Positions 1-7,309 of a stretch of 41,094 bases of DNA are shown here, piece after piece (position 1 is the stretch's first letter; each line of letters opens with the position of its first letter). Location of the stretch: assembly GCF_017315705.1 (NCBI RefSeq), contig NZ_JAFLRF010000045.1, positions 1 through 41,094 on the forward strand. The letters run 5' to 3'. The position numbers and the translations under genes are program-made. The notes beneath the pieces are model-generated. The model was not told where the DNA came from. It searched no databases and saw nothing but the letters and a program-made list of their open reading frames with translations. The stretch is from Trinickia mobilis (GTDB lineage: Bacteria; Pseudomonadota; Gammaproteobacteria; Burkholderiales; Burkholderiaceae).

Positions 1-837
1 AGCCGTCGCCGTCGCGCTGGACGCGGCGGTTGCCGCCTCGGCCGCCGATGCGGCCGTCGCGGCAGCGGCCGTGCCCGACGCCGGGGCTGCCGCTGCAGCG
101 CCCTCGCCGTAGTTCGGCAGCGACTGTTCGTAATTCGGCAGCGCCGCATTCGGGTTGCCGTCGGAAATCAGATACTGGCGACGCTGCAGGTACGCGTTGC
201 GAATGAACGAATATTTGTCGAGCGCGGCGCCGCTCAGCACGTCACCGGCTGTGAGCAGGTTCGCGCGCGTGTTGACGAGGTTCACGCCAAACAGCGCCCA
301 ACTCACCGACGACGGTTCCACGTAAGTGAGCGGGTTGCCATAGTAGTCCGCAACCAGCCCGACCGCGTCGCGCGCGGTGCTCGGCCCGAGCAGCGGCAGC
401 ACCAGGTACGGCCCGGTCGGCACGCCGTAGTGCCCGAGCGTGATGCCGAAGTCCGCCGTGTGCTTCGGCAGCTTCGCGATCGTCGCGACGTCGAACAGGC
501 CGCCCACGCCGAACACCGTGTTGATCGTGACGCGCATGATGTCGCTGACGCCATCCGCGATCTTCAACTGCAGCAGATTGTTCGCCGCGATATAAACGTC
601 GCCGATATTCGAGAAGAAGTTCGTGACGCCCGTGCGCACCGGTTGCGGCACGGCCCACTGGTAGCCCTGCGCGACGGGCTTCAGCGCGTATTTGTCGAGG
701 GTGTCGTTGAACTTGAACACGCTACGGTTGAAGCCCTCGAGCGGATCACCCTTCGTCGGCGTCTGCACGGTCGCGCAGCCGGCCAGGGCCGCCACTGCGA
801 ACGTCAGCGCCGCATTTCTGACGCATGTGGGTTGCAT
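1..837 (-). CDS. mlaA: MlaA (VacJ) outer-membrane lipoprotein, 3' end outside the window
   Basis: MlaA sits in the outer membrane with porins and removes mislocalised phospholipids from the outer leaflet for return by the Mla pathway. The gene starts at an ATG at 837 preceded by AGGAGA and reads open through 279 codons to the window edge, so the C-terminus is missing. Residues 1-21 form a lipoprotein signal ending in the lipobox LAGC, with Cys21 as the acylated residue. The body carries family patterns such as DPLEGFNR near residue 30 and the NTVFGVGGLFDVA stretch typical of VacJ. From about residue 240 the protein turns into an Ala/Thr/Ser-rich low-complexity tail, an extension beyond the core domain. 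It lies 25 bp downstream of mlaD, so it is the fourth gene of the mlaFED-mlaA operon; mlaC and mlaB are expected further left but are not visible. Confidence 0.95.
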   Translation of the reverse strand, partial: MQPTCVRNAALTFAVAALAGCATVQTPTKGDPLEGFNRSVFKFNDTLDKYALKPVAQGYQWAVPQPVRTGVTNFFSNIGDVYIAANNLLQLKIADGVSDIMRVTINTVFGVGGLFDVATIAKLPKHTADFGITLGHYGVPTGPYLVLPLLGPSTARDAVGLVADYYGNPLTYVEPSSVSWALFGVNLVNTRANLLTAGDVLSGAALDKYSFIRNAYLQRRQYLISDGNPNAALPNYEQSLPNYGEGAAAAAPASGTAAAATAASAAEAATAASSATATA

Positions 838-862
838 TTCTTGGTCTCCTGAATTGGCTCGC

Positions 863-1378
863 TTAGCCCCCGGCGCCCGATGCCGGGGCCGGGGCCGGTG
901 CCGACGACGCCTTCGAGGCACCCGAATCCGCTGCCTTGCTATACAAAAACTGTCCGATGAGGTTTTCGAGCACGATCGCCGACTGCGTCATCGCAATCGT
1001 GTCGCCGGCCTTCAGCATTTCGGTATCGCCGCCCGCATCGAGGCCGATGTACTGCTCGCCGAGCAGGCCCGCTGTGAGGATCTTCGCCGAGGAGTCCTTC
1101 GGGAATTCGTATTGCTTGTCGAGGTCGATCGTGACGAGCGCCTGATAGGTGTTCGTATCGAAGCCGATCGAAGCGACCCGGCCGACCACCACGCCCGCGC
1201 TCTTCACCGGCGCGCGCACCTTGAGGGCGCCGATGTTGTCGAACTTGAGCTTGACCGGATAGGTGGCCTGGAACGACAGCGAGCTCATGTTGCCGGCCTT
1301 CAGCGCGAGAAACAGCAGCGCGATAAAACCCAGTACCACGAACAAGCCGACCCAGAAGTCGAGAACATTCTTTTTCAT
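863..1378 (-). CDS. mlaD: MlaD, MCE-domain substrate-binding subunit of the Mla phospholipid ABC transporter
   Basis: MlaD is the inner-membrane-anchored periplasmic subunit that forms a hexameric lipid-binding ring on the MlaFEDB complex. The chosen start gives 171 residues beginning MKKNVLDFWVG, with one N-terminal membrane anchor (about residues 8-26) and a single MCE domain (about 36-120). The C-terminus is a short Ala/Pro/Ser-rich tail. The start at 1378 has GGGA 5 nt upstream. In-frame ATGs at 1384 (MTMKKN) and 1399 are alternatives, but the conserved start of the family is MKKN. It follows mlaE by 83 bp and precedes mlaA by 25 bp in the same operon. The identification is secure; only the start is uncertain by a few codons. 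Confidence 0.95.
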   Translation of the reverse strand: MKKNVLDFWVGLFVVLGFIALLFLALKAGNMSSLSFQATYPVKLKFDNIGALKVRAPVKSAGVVVGRVASIGFDTNTYQALVTIDLDKQYEFPKDSSAKILTAGLLGEQYIGLDAGGDTEMLKAGDTIAMTQSAIVLENLIGQFLYSKAADSGASKASSAPAPAPASGAGG

Positions 1379-1461
1379 CGTCATCCCAATAGAAACCATG
1401 GCGGCGGTATCAAGCAGGCGCGGCGCTCATTCACGCCGCTCGTCCGAGCTTGAGCGCCGGC

Positions 1462-2229
1462 TTAGCTGAACATCAGCGCCGTCAGCAGGAAATCGAGACC
1501 GAGCACGGCCAGCGACGCGTAGACAACTGTCTTGGTCGTCGCGCGCGAAACGCCTTCCGGCGTCGGCTTGGCTTCGTAGCCCTGGAAGAGCGCGACGAAC
1601 GTCACCGCGAAACCAAACACGAGACTCTTGATGACGCCGTTGCCGACGTCGCGCCATACGTCGACCCCGCCCTGCATCTGCGACCAGAACGAGCCGGCAT
1701 CGACGCCGATCATGATCACGCCGACCACATAGCCGCCGAAGATGCCGACCGCGCTGAAGATCGCGGCGAGGATCGGCATCGAGATGATGCCCGCCCACAT
1801 GCGCGGCGCGATGACAGTCTTGAGCGGATCGACGGCCATCATTTCGAGCGCCGTCAACTGCTCGCCCGCCTTCATCAGGCCGATTTCGGCGGTCAGCGAC
1901 GTGCCCGCGCGGCCTGCGAACAGAAGCGCCGTGACGACCGGCCCGAGCTCGCGCACGAGCGACAGCGCGACCAAAAGGCCCAGCGCCTGCTCCGACCCGT
2001 AGCGGTTCAGCGTGTAGTAGCCCTGCAGGCCGAGCACGAAGCCGACGAACAGGCCCGAGACCGCGATGATCACGAGCGAATAGTTACCGACGAAGTGGAT
2101 CTGCTTTGTGACAAGACGCGGCCGGCGCAGGAGCGGGAAGAATTCGAGCACGACGCGCACGAACATGCGCGCCGCGTAGCCGGCCTGCTCCAGGCCGCCG
2201 ATCACCGAGCGTCCGATTGCGCTGATCAT
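1462..2229 (-). CDS. mlaE: MlaE, permease subunit of the Mla phospholipid ABC transporter
   Basis: This is the integral membrane permease of the intermembrane phospholipid transporter. The 255-residue length is normal for MlaE. The sequence has several hydrophobic spans, the family stretch ELGPVVTALLFAGRAG near the middle, and the coupling region TAEIGLMKAGEQLTALEMM that contacts the ATPase. Its ATG overlaps the stop codon of mlaF as ATGA at 2226-2229, so the two proteins are translationally coupled, as expected for subunits needed in fixed ratio. It is followed after 83 bp by mlaD. Nothing is missing or truncated. Confidence 0.96.
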   Translation of the reverse strand: MISAIGRSVIGGLEQAGYAARMFVRVVLEFFPLLRRPRLVTKQIHFVGNYSLVIIAVSGLFVGFVLGLQGYYTLNRYGSEQALGLLVALSLVRELGPVVTALLFAGRAGTSLTAEIGLMKAGEQLTALEMMAVDPLKTVIAPRMWAGIISMPILAAIFSAVGIFGGYVVGVIMIGVDAGSFWSQMQGGVDVWRDVGNGVIKSLVFGFAVTFVALFQGYEAKPTPEGVSRATTKTVVYASLAVLGLDFLLTALMFS

Positions 2230-3050
2230 GCGTGCCCTCCGCCGACGCCGAAATCCGCCGCCAGCGACGTTTGAGTGGGGTAGTGGAACTTGAACGGGCC
2301 GTCGGGGGCGGCGTCGATGAACTGGCGCACCGTCGGGTCGGCCGATTCGCGCAGTTGCGCCGGCGTGCCTTCCGCGAGCACGGCGCCGTTCGCGACGAAG
2401 TAGACGTAATCGGCGATCGCGAACGATTCCGGCACGTCGTGCGTGACGAGGATCGAGGTCGCGCCGAGCGCCTGGTTCAGGGTGCGGATCAGGTTCGCAG
2501 TGATGCCGAGCGAGATCGGATCGAGGCCGGCGAACGGCTCGTCGTACATCATGAGATCGGGATCGAGCGCGATCGCGCGGGCGAGCGCGACGCGCCGCGC
2601 CATGCCGCCCGAGATCTCGGACGGCGCGAGGTCGCGCGCCCCGCGCAGGCCCACGGCGTTGAGCTTCATCAACACCAGGTCGCGGATCAGTTCTTCGGGA
2701 AGATCGGTATGTTCGCGCAGCGCGAAAGCGACGTTCTCGAACACCGACATATCGGTGAAAAGCGCGCCGAACTGGAACAGCATGCCCATCTTGCGGCGCA
2801 GCGCGTAGAGGCCCTCGCGCGTCTGCTTGCCGATGCTCTGGCCCTGGAACAGCACCTCGCCGCGGCGCGCACGCACGAGGCCGCCAATCAAGCGCAACAC
2901 CGTGGTTTTGCCGCAGCCTGAGCCGCCCATGACCGTCACCACCTGCCCGCGCGCGAAGCGCATGTTCAGGTTCGACAGGACGAGCCGGCCGTCGTTGTAG
3001 CCGAAGTCGACGTTGCGAAGCTCGAGTAGGGTCTCGGAAGAAGAAGGCAC
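2226..3050 (-). CDS. mlaF: MlaF, ATPase subunit of the Mla phospholipid ABC transporter
   Basis: MlaF is the cytoplasmic ATPase driving phospholipid transport across the envelope. The sequence shows Walker A (GGSGCGKTT), the Q-loop region MGMLFQFGALF, the signature ISGGM and Walker B DLMMYDEPFAGLDP. I place the start at a GTG at 3050 (274 residues, VPSSSETLLELRNVDFGY). The reading frame stays open to an ATG at 3137, but a perfect TATAAT -10 element on this strand lies at 3082-3087, between the two candidates, so the longer start would be outside the transcript. An AAAAGGA ribosome-binding site sits about 11 nt before the GTG. It is the first gene of the operon and overlaps mlaE by 4 bp. Confidence 0.95.
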   Translation of the reverse strand: MPSSSETLLELRNVDFGYNDGRLVLSNLNMRFARGQVVTVMGGSGCGKTTVLRLIGGLVRARRGEVLFQGQSIGKQTREGLYALRRKMGMLFQFGALFTDMSVFENVAFALREHTDLPEELIRDLVLMKLNAVGLRGARDLAPSEISGGMARRVALARAIALDPDLMMYDEPFAGLDPISLGITANLIRTLNQALGATSILVTHDVPESFAIADYVYFVANGAVLAEGTPAQLRESADPTVRQFIDAAPDGPFKFHYPTQTSLAADFGVGGGHA

Positions 3051-3081
3051 GTAGCTGACAATCCTTTTACGCGGAAGGCGA

Positions 3082-3110
3082 ATTATAGGGCCTTCGTGCG
3101 AATGTTGCCG
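3082..3110 (-). promoter_or_regulatory. Probable promoter of mlaFED-mlaA
   Basis: A perfect -10 hexamer TATAAT occupies 3082-3087 on the minus strand, with a weak -35 candidate (CGGCAA) 17 bp upstream at 3105-3110. The predicted transcript would start near 3075 and have a leader of about 25 nt before the GTG of mlaF. The -10 is clear; the -35 is poor. Confidence 0.6.
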
Positions 3111-3153
3111 CCACGCGCCCCTACCTTTTAGCTGCAATCATGACAATCGATTA

Positions 3154-4266
3154 TTACGCGAATGTTTGCTGCAGCGCAACGACGGCCGCGGCCGGGTCGG
3201 CGGCCTCGGTCACGGCGCGCACGACCGCCGCGCTGCCGACGCCCGTCGCGAGCACGTCGGCCAGCACGGCGCCGTCGATGCCGCCGATCGCGACGAGCGG
3301 CACCACGCCGTCAAAGAGGCGCACGTAGCGCGCGAGCCGGGCCAGGCCCTGCGGGGCGGTCGGCATCACTTTCGTGGTGGTCGGGAAAACGGCGCCGAGC
3401 GCGATGTAGCTCGGCTCGAAATGAAGCGCCGTCAGCATCTCGTAGTAGCCGTGCGTCGACAGGCCGAGGCGCAGGCCGGCCGCTGCGATCGCATGGAGAT
3501 CGGCCGTATGGACGTCCTCCTGGCCGAGGTGCACGCCGTAAGCGCCCGCCGCAACCGCTTCGCGCCAGTGGTCGTTGATGAAAACCTGGGCGTCATGTTT
3601 GCGGCCCGCCGCGACGCTACGCGCGATTTCGGCGGCGAGGACTTCAGGCTCCGCGCGCTTCAAGCGTAGTTGGGTGGTCCTCACGCCCATATCCAGCACG
3701 CGTTCGACCCAATCGGCGCTCGGCAGCACCGGATAGAGGCCGAGCCGGTCGGGGCAGCGCGCGAACGCCGGCGACGGCGCAGCCGGCAAATCGGCCACGC
3801 GCGGAAAGCGCGCCAGATCGACCGGCCAGGCATCTTCGGCGCGCGTCTCGTCGCCGTCGCGCCAAGCGAGCGCCAGCACGAGCGCGTCGTGCGGATCGAA
3901 GCCGCAGTCGAGGAAGCTCGCGAGCGCGGCGAGCCAGTCCTCGGCGAGCGGGCCTGTGCTGTTCAGCGCGTAACGGGCCTCGCCGAGGCGCAGCGCCACA
4001 TCGCCCGAGACCGCCTCGATCACGCCTGCGCCCTGGGCAAGCCAAGCGGCGCTGCTGCCGGCATGGCCAGGCGCGCCGGACTTCTCTTCGGTGAAGACAA
4101 TCAGATCGCCCGCGCGCGGTTCGTCCGGAGCAATCAGGCAGATGCGCCATTGCGCGCTCGCGGCCGGCCAGTCGCCGAGCCGCGCGCGGATGCGCTCGGC
4201 CGCTTCGCTCAACGCGTCGGCGGGCGGCCAGAAGCGTTCACGGCCGGCAAACGACAGGGTCTTCAT
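3154..4266 (-). CDS. thiE: Thiamine-phosphate synthase with an extra N-terminal domain
   Basis: ThiE joins HMP pyrophosphate to the thiazole phosphate to give thiamine monophosphate in the cytoplasm. Of the 370 residues, about 172-370 form the TIM-barrel ThiE domain ([59 protein letters not shown]). The first ~170 residues are not part of a usual ~210-residue ThiE. They look like a worn-down remnant of the C-terminal half of the HMP-P kinase ThiD ([10 protein letters not shown], then a Gly/Ala-rich helix region about residues 103-136); that reading is by eye and uncertain. The ATG at 4266 overlaps the thiG stop as ATGA at 4263-4266, which fixes the start and couples the genes. The frame is open further upstream to 4683, but that part lies within thiG. 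Confidence 0.93.
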   Translation of the reverse strand: MKTLSFAGRERFWPPADALSEAAERIRARLGDWPAASAQWRICLIAPDEPRAGDLIVFTEEKSGAPGHAGSSAAWLAQGAGVIEAVSGDVALRLGEARYALNSTGPLAEDWLAALASFLDCGFDPHDALVLALAWRDGDETRAEDAWPVDLARFPRVADLPAAPSPAFARCPDRLGLYPVLPSADWVERVLDMGVRTTQLRLKRAEPEVLAAEIARSVAAGRKHDAQVFINDHWREAVAAGAYGVHLGQEDVHTADLHAIAAAGLRLGLSTHGYYEMLTALHFEPSYIALGAVFPTTTKVMPTAPQGLARLARYVRLFDGVVPLVAIGGIDGAVLADVLATGVGSAAVVRAVTEAADPAAAVVALQQTFA

Positions 4267-5159
4267 GCCGCCCTCCCGCCGGGCCGCCCCGAGGGAGGCG
4301 GCGCCCCCTCGGGGGGCAGCGAACGAAGGTGAGCTCGGGGGTCGTTCATGTCGTCCCCCGCGTGATGCCAGAACGGCATGCCGACCACCGGCGTGCTCGC
4401 CTCTGCGCTGTCGCGCTCGGCCATCGGGCCGGCCAGGTAAGCGCTGCGCCCCGCCTCGACCGCTTGCGCGAACGCGCGCGCCATCGCCGGCGGATGCGTC
4501 GCCTGCGACACCGCCGTGTTCAGCAACACGCCATCGAAGCCCCACTCCATCACCTGGCACGCATGCGACGGCACGCCGAGTCCGGCGTCGACGATCAGCG
4601 GCACGTCCGGCAGACGCTCGCGCAGCACACGCAGCCCATACGGATTGACGACGCCCTTGCCGGTGCCGATCGGCGCGCCCCACGGCATCAGCGCCTCGCA
4701 GCCCGCGTCGAGCAGACGCCGGCCGATCACGAGATCCTCCGTGCAGTACGGCAGCACCTTGAAGCCGTACTTGACGAGCGTCGCCGCCGCTTCGACCAGG
4801 CCGATCGGATCGGGCTGCAGCGTGTAGTCGTCGCCGATCAGCTCGAGCTTGATCCAGTCGGTTTCGAAGACTTCGCGCGCCATCTGCGCGGTCGTCACCG
4901 CTTCGGCGACGCTCTGGCAGCCGGCCGTGTTCGGCAAGAGCGGCACGCCATGGCGCTTGAGCAGATCGAAGAAGCCGGCTTCGGCGGTGTCGGCGTTCAT
5001 CTGCCGGCGCAGCGCGACCGTGACCATGCCGGGCTTCGCGGCCGCGATCGAATCGGACAGCGACTGCAGGGACGGATAGCGCGACGTGCCGAGCAGCACG
5101 CGGCTCGCGAAGGTTTCACCGTACAGCGTCAGCGAATCGGCGGCGAGGTTGGATGTCAT
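4263..5159 (-). CDS. thiG: Thiazole synthase ThiG with a repeat-derived C-terminal tail
   Basis: ThiG builds the thiazole phosphate ring from deoxyxylulose phosphate, dehydroglycine and the thiocarboxylate of ThiS. The 298-residue protein has the expected (beta/alpha)8 landmarks: LLGTSRYPS near the N-terminus, the Schiff-base lysine at about residue 104 in [10 protein letters not shown], and NPYGLRVL and [10 protein letters not shown] further on. ThiG normally ends around residue 265-270. Here the last ~25 residues ([15 protein letters not shown] onward) are encoded by a GC-rich dispersed repeat, yet the ATGA overlap with thiE is preserved. It lies 107 bp after thiS. The core call is secure; the tail is probably non-functional. 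Confidence 0.95.
   Translation of the reverse strand: MTSNLAADSLTLYGETFASRVLLGTSRYPSLQSLSDSIAAAKPGMVTVALRRQMNADTAEAGFFDLLKRHGVPLLPNTAGCQSVAEAVTTAQMAREVFETDWIKLELIGDDYTLQPDPIGLVEAAATLVKYGFKVLPYCTEDLVIGRRLLDAGCEALMPWGAPIGTGKGVVNPYGLRVLRERLPDVPLIVDAGLGVPSHACQVMEWGFDGVLLNTAVSQATHPPAMARAFAQAVEAGRSAYLAGPMAERDSAEASTPVVGMPFWHHAGDDMNDPRAHLRSLPPEGAPPPSGRPGGRAA
4267..4351. repeat. Dispersed GC-rich element, copy at the thiG 3' end
   Basis: This stretch carries an inverted C/G-rich core (GCCCCCTCGGGGGGC at 4302-4316) flanked on the minus strand by TTCGTTCGCTGCC on one side and GGGGCGGCCCGGCG on the other. The same modules recur at 23395-23540 (next to ugpC) and 37590-37652 (before lysA). It lies inside the 3' end of thiG and supplies its last ~25 codons. 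The element ends directly at the thiE start codon. Confidence 0.7.
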
Positions 5160-5266
5160 CGGAGAATCCTTGGCTCAGGCGGCGGGCCGCGATCGATCCA
5201 AACGTCGATCCGGCAGCCGCGCGAACAAAACAGACGGCAAATAAAGGTGAATGCGGGCCAGCCGGG

Positions 5267-5464
5267 TCAGCCGCCGGCGACCGGCTGGACGACGTCGAGC
5301 TTGTCGCCCGCCTGCAACGCGCGCGCCGCATGCTGCGCGCGCGCGATGAAATCGCCGTTCACCGCGACCGCGAACGGCGGCCGCGCGCCGAACGCAGCGA
5401 GCGCGTCGGCGATGCTCGCGCCTTCCGGCAGCGACAGCAGCTTTTGATTGATGTGGATATCCAT
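5267..5464 (-). CDS. thiS: ThiS sulfur-carrier protein
   Basis: ThiS is a ubiquitin-like carrier whose C-terminal thiocarboxylate supplies sulfur for the thiazole ring. The 65-residue product begins MDIHINQKLLSLPEG and ends in Gly-Gly (QPVAGG), the diagnostic adenylation/thiocarboxylation end. The length and the pattern FAVAVNGDFIAR fit the family. It lies 23 bp downstream of thiO and 107 bp upstream of thiG in the riboswitch-controlled operon. No ThiF-type activating enzyme is visible in this window. Confidence 0.95.
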   Translation of the reverse strand: MDIHINQKLLSLPEGASIADALAAFGARPPFAVAVNGDFIARAQHAARALQAGDKLDVVQPVAGG

Positions 5465-5487
5465 GGCTTTGTGAATCTAAGTCGGGT

Positions 5488-6702
5488 TCAGGCTTCGGCG
5501 CGCGGCATTGCGCGCTCGCTTTCGTTCGATCCCCCAAGAGGACTTGCTTCGCAGCGCAGATGCAGCATCGGCGCCCAGCGCTCGGTGCCGCGCCATTCGG
5601 CGAAGGCGTCGGCATCGGCGATGCGTCCCTCGATCAGCGCGCTCGCGAGGCGGGCAGCGCAGGCGCTGACTTCGGGCACGATCATGTAGCCGTGCCGGTA
5701 GAGCCCGTTCACCGACAGCATCGTCGCGCCATCCCAGGTGATCGCCGGACGATGGTCCGGCAGCGTCGGGCGGCACTGCGAATTCAATTCGAGGATGCGC
5801 GCCTCCCCAAAGGCAGGATGCACCGAAAACGCCGCGCTCAGCAGTTCGAGCGCAGAGCGCACGCTGACCGGAGACATGTCCTCGCCTTCGATCTCCGTCG
5901 CGCCAATCACGTAGATATCGTTCTGCTTCGGCGCGATGTAGAGCGGATAGCGCGGATGCAGCAGCCGCACCGGCCTTGTCAAGCCGATGCCGGGCGCGTG
6001 GATGCGCGCCACTTCGCCGCGGATGCCGCGCAATGCGGGCAACACCGGCTTCGCGCCGAGCCCGCGGCAATCGATCGTGATGTGCGCGTCCGGCAGCGCG
6101 CGGTCATCGACACTCGTATTCCACTGCGCCGCCACGCCGCGCTCGGCGAGCCCGGCCGCGAGCGCGGCAAGCACTTGGCGATTGTCGAGCTGCCCTTCGC
6201 GCGGCAACAGCAAGCCTTGGTGAAACCGGCCGCCGAGCGCCGGTTCGGCCTTGTCGACTTGCGCGCCGGAGAGCGTCACGAACCCGCCGTCGAACAGCGA
6301 CGCCGGCGCGTTCGCGCGCACGCGCCGCTCGAACAGCGACGCTTCGGCGCGATCGGCGTGATGCCAGACGACGAGCGTGCCGTTGCGCTGGAAGTAAACG
6401 GGCTCAGGCAGTTCGGCGAGGAGCTTGGGCCACGCATCGAGCGATTCGGCGCCAAGCTCGGTGATCAGCGACTCGGCGCTCGCCGCTTCGGCGAGCGGCG
6501 CGAGCATCGCCGCAGCGACCCAGGCAGCCGCGCCCGAACCTGTCGCATCGCCTCGCTCGTACAGCGCCACGCTGTACCCGGCGCCTGCGAGCCGCCAGGC
6601 CAGCAAGCGGCCGCACAGCCCGCCGCCTAGCACGGCGAAATCCGGCCGGCCAGGTTGACGCCAAGCGGCTGACGAAGAAACAACTGAAGAATGAGCGTTC
6701 AT
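5488..6702 (-). CDS. thiO: Glycine oxidase ThiO (FAD-dependent)
   Basis: ThiO oxidises glycine to the dehydroglycine used by ThiG, the oxygen-dependent alternative to ThiH. The 404-residue protein has a dinucleotide-binding start (FAVLGGGLCGRLLAWRLA, residues 23-40), a DAO-family body and a C-terminal GLYRHGYMIVPEVSACAA motif. I chose the ATG at 6702 because AAAGGA lies 8 nt upstream and the Rossmann motif follows within 25 residues. The frame remains open to 6831, which would run into the riboswitch leader. The last ~18 codons (PLGGSNESERAMPRAEA) come from a dispersed repeat. It is the first gene of the thiOSGE operon, under the TPP riboswitch. Confidence 0.94.
   Translation of the reverse strand: MNAHSSVVSSSAAWRQPGRPDFAVLGGGLCGRLLAWRLAGAGYSVALYERGDATGSGAAAWVAAAMLAPLAEAASAESLITELGAESLDAWPKLLAELPEPVYFQRNGTLVVWHHADRAEASLFERRVRANAPASLFDGGFVTLSGAQVDKAEPALGGRFHQGLLLPREGQLDNRQVLAALAAGLAERGVAAQWNTSVDDRALPDAHITIDCRGLGAKPVLPALRGIRGEVARIHAPGIGLTRPVRLLHPRYPLYIAPKQNDIYVIGATEIEGEDMSPVSVRSALELLSAAFSVHPAFGEARILELNSQCRPTLPDHRPAITWDGATMLSVNGLYRHGYMIVPEVSACAARLASALIEGRIADADAFAEWRGTERWAPMLHLRCEASPLGGSNESERAMPRAEA
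5500..5546. repeat. Dispersed GC-rich element, copy in the thiO 3' end
   Basis: The plus-strand sequence TCGTTCGATCCCCC followed by AAGAGGACTTGCTTCG resembles the AAGGGGACTTCCTACGGGG module on the minus strand beside the 23.4 kb tandem repeat. It encodes the final residues of ThiO. I regard it as a diverged member of the same repeat family as 4267-4351. Confidence 0.5.
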
Positions 6703-6842
6703 CGGATCGATCCTTTCTGTACGGCAAAGCGCACGTACCCAAGGACGAAACCGGCGGGTAAGGCCGGCCGGACGTAAGGCGCCCAAATGGTGGACGCAGC
6801 CCGGCGGGAATCGAAATCCAATGGAAGCCAAGTTGACTTCCG

Positions 6843-6943
6843 GAAACTTCCCGCGCCGGTATTACCCGGATCGGGTGCAAAGGGTCTCTCTCAGCCTCAC
6901 CGCGGTACTGCCGTCCCGCCCGCATGCGAAGCACCCCTGTTTC
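6843..6943 (-). ncRNA. TPP riboswitch (THI element) controlling thiOSGE
   Basis: On the minus strand the aptamer runs from GAAACAGGGGTGC (P1 and start of J, 6931-6943) through GGCTGAGAGAGACCC (6882-6896) to CCCGATCCGGGTAATACCGG, closing with GCGGGAAGTTTC at 6843. The outer strands GAAAC and GTTTC pair as P1. The CUGAGA core and the GGGUAAUACCGG segment are the conserved thiamine-pyrophosphate-binding elements. The thiO start lies 140 nt downstream, leaving room for an expression platform. The segment just after P1 can form a GGAAG...CTTCC stem, but no T-tract follows, so control is more likely at translation or by Rho; that is inference. Confidence 0.95.
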
Positions 6944-6953
6944 GTCGTCGGCC

Positions 6954-6983
6954 ATTAGACCATAAAAGCCGAAACGGCCGCAA
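6954..6983 (-). promoter_or_regulatory. Probable promoter of the TPP riboswitch-thiO transcript
   Basis: A -35 candidate TTGCGG (6978-6983) and a -10 candidate TCTAAT (6954-6959) are separated by 18 bp on the minus strand. The predicted start point near 6947 falls only a few bases before the P1 stem of the riboswitch, which is the usual arrangement. Neither hexamer is perfect. Confidence 0.45.
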
Positions 6984-7309
6984 ACCGGAATGTCCCGTAC
7001 CCTGCTCAGGTCACCAAATCGAGATAATGGGCCCCGATTTCTTGTGCTTTCCCAGCGGCCAGGCACACGCCTGCGCGTTAAGGCACGATCGTTTTTAAGA
7101 CAGGGGCGAGTGTCTGGCACAATGCCGTGAGCACAGGCGCGCGCTGGGTGCCGGCACGTTCAGCCTTGCGTTCGTTTACCCCAGTCGGAATCGCTTGCCA
7201 GGACCGTTAAGACTCTTTTAAGAGGCTCACGTAAGAATCGGACGTTTCGCGCTGCCCCCGCGCTGCGCGCGTCGCAATCGCCGTGAGCCGGCACATCATC
7301 GGGAAGTTC

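Noticed and set aside
3051-3137. Longer MlaF starting at the ATG at 3137
   Set aside because: A perfect TATAAT for the same strand lies between that ATG and the GTG at 3050, so the extension would not be transcribed from it; the added residues do not look like MlaF.
4267-4683. Longer ThiE reaching back to 4683
   Set aside because: The extra part is Arg/Ala-rich shadow sequence overlapping thiG; the ATGA overlap at 4263-4266 gives a natural start.
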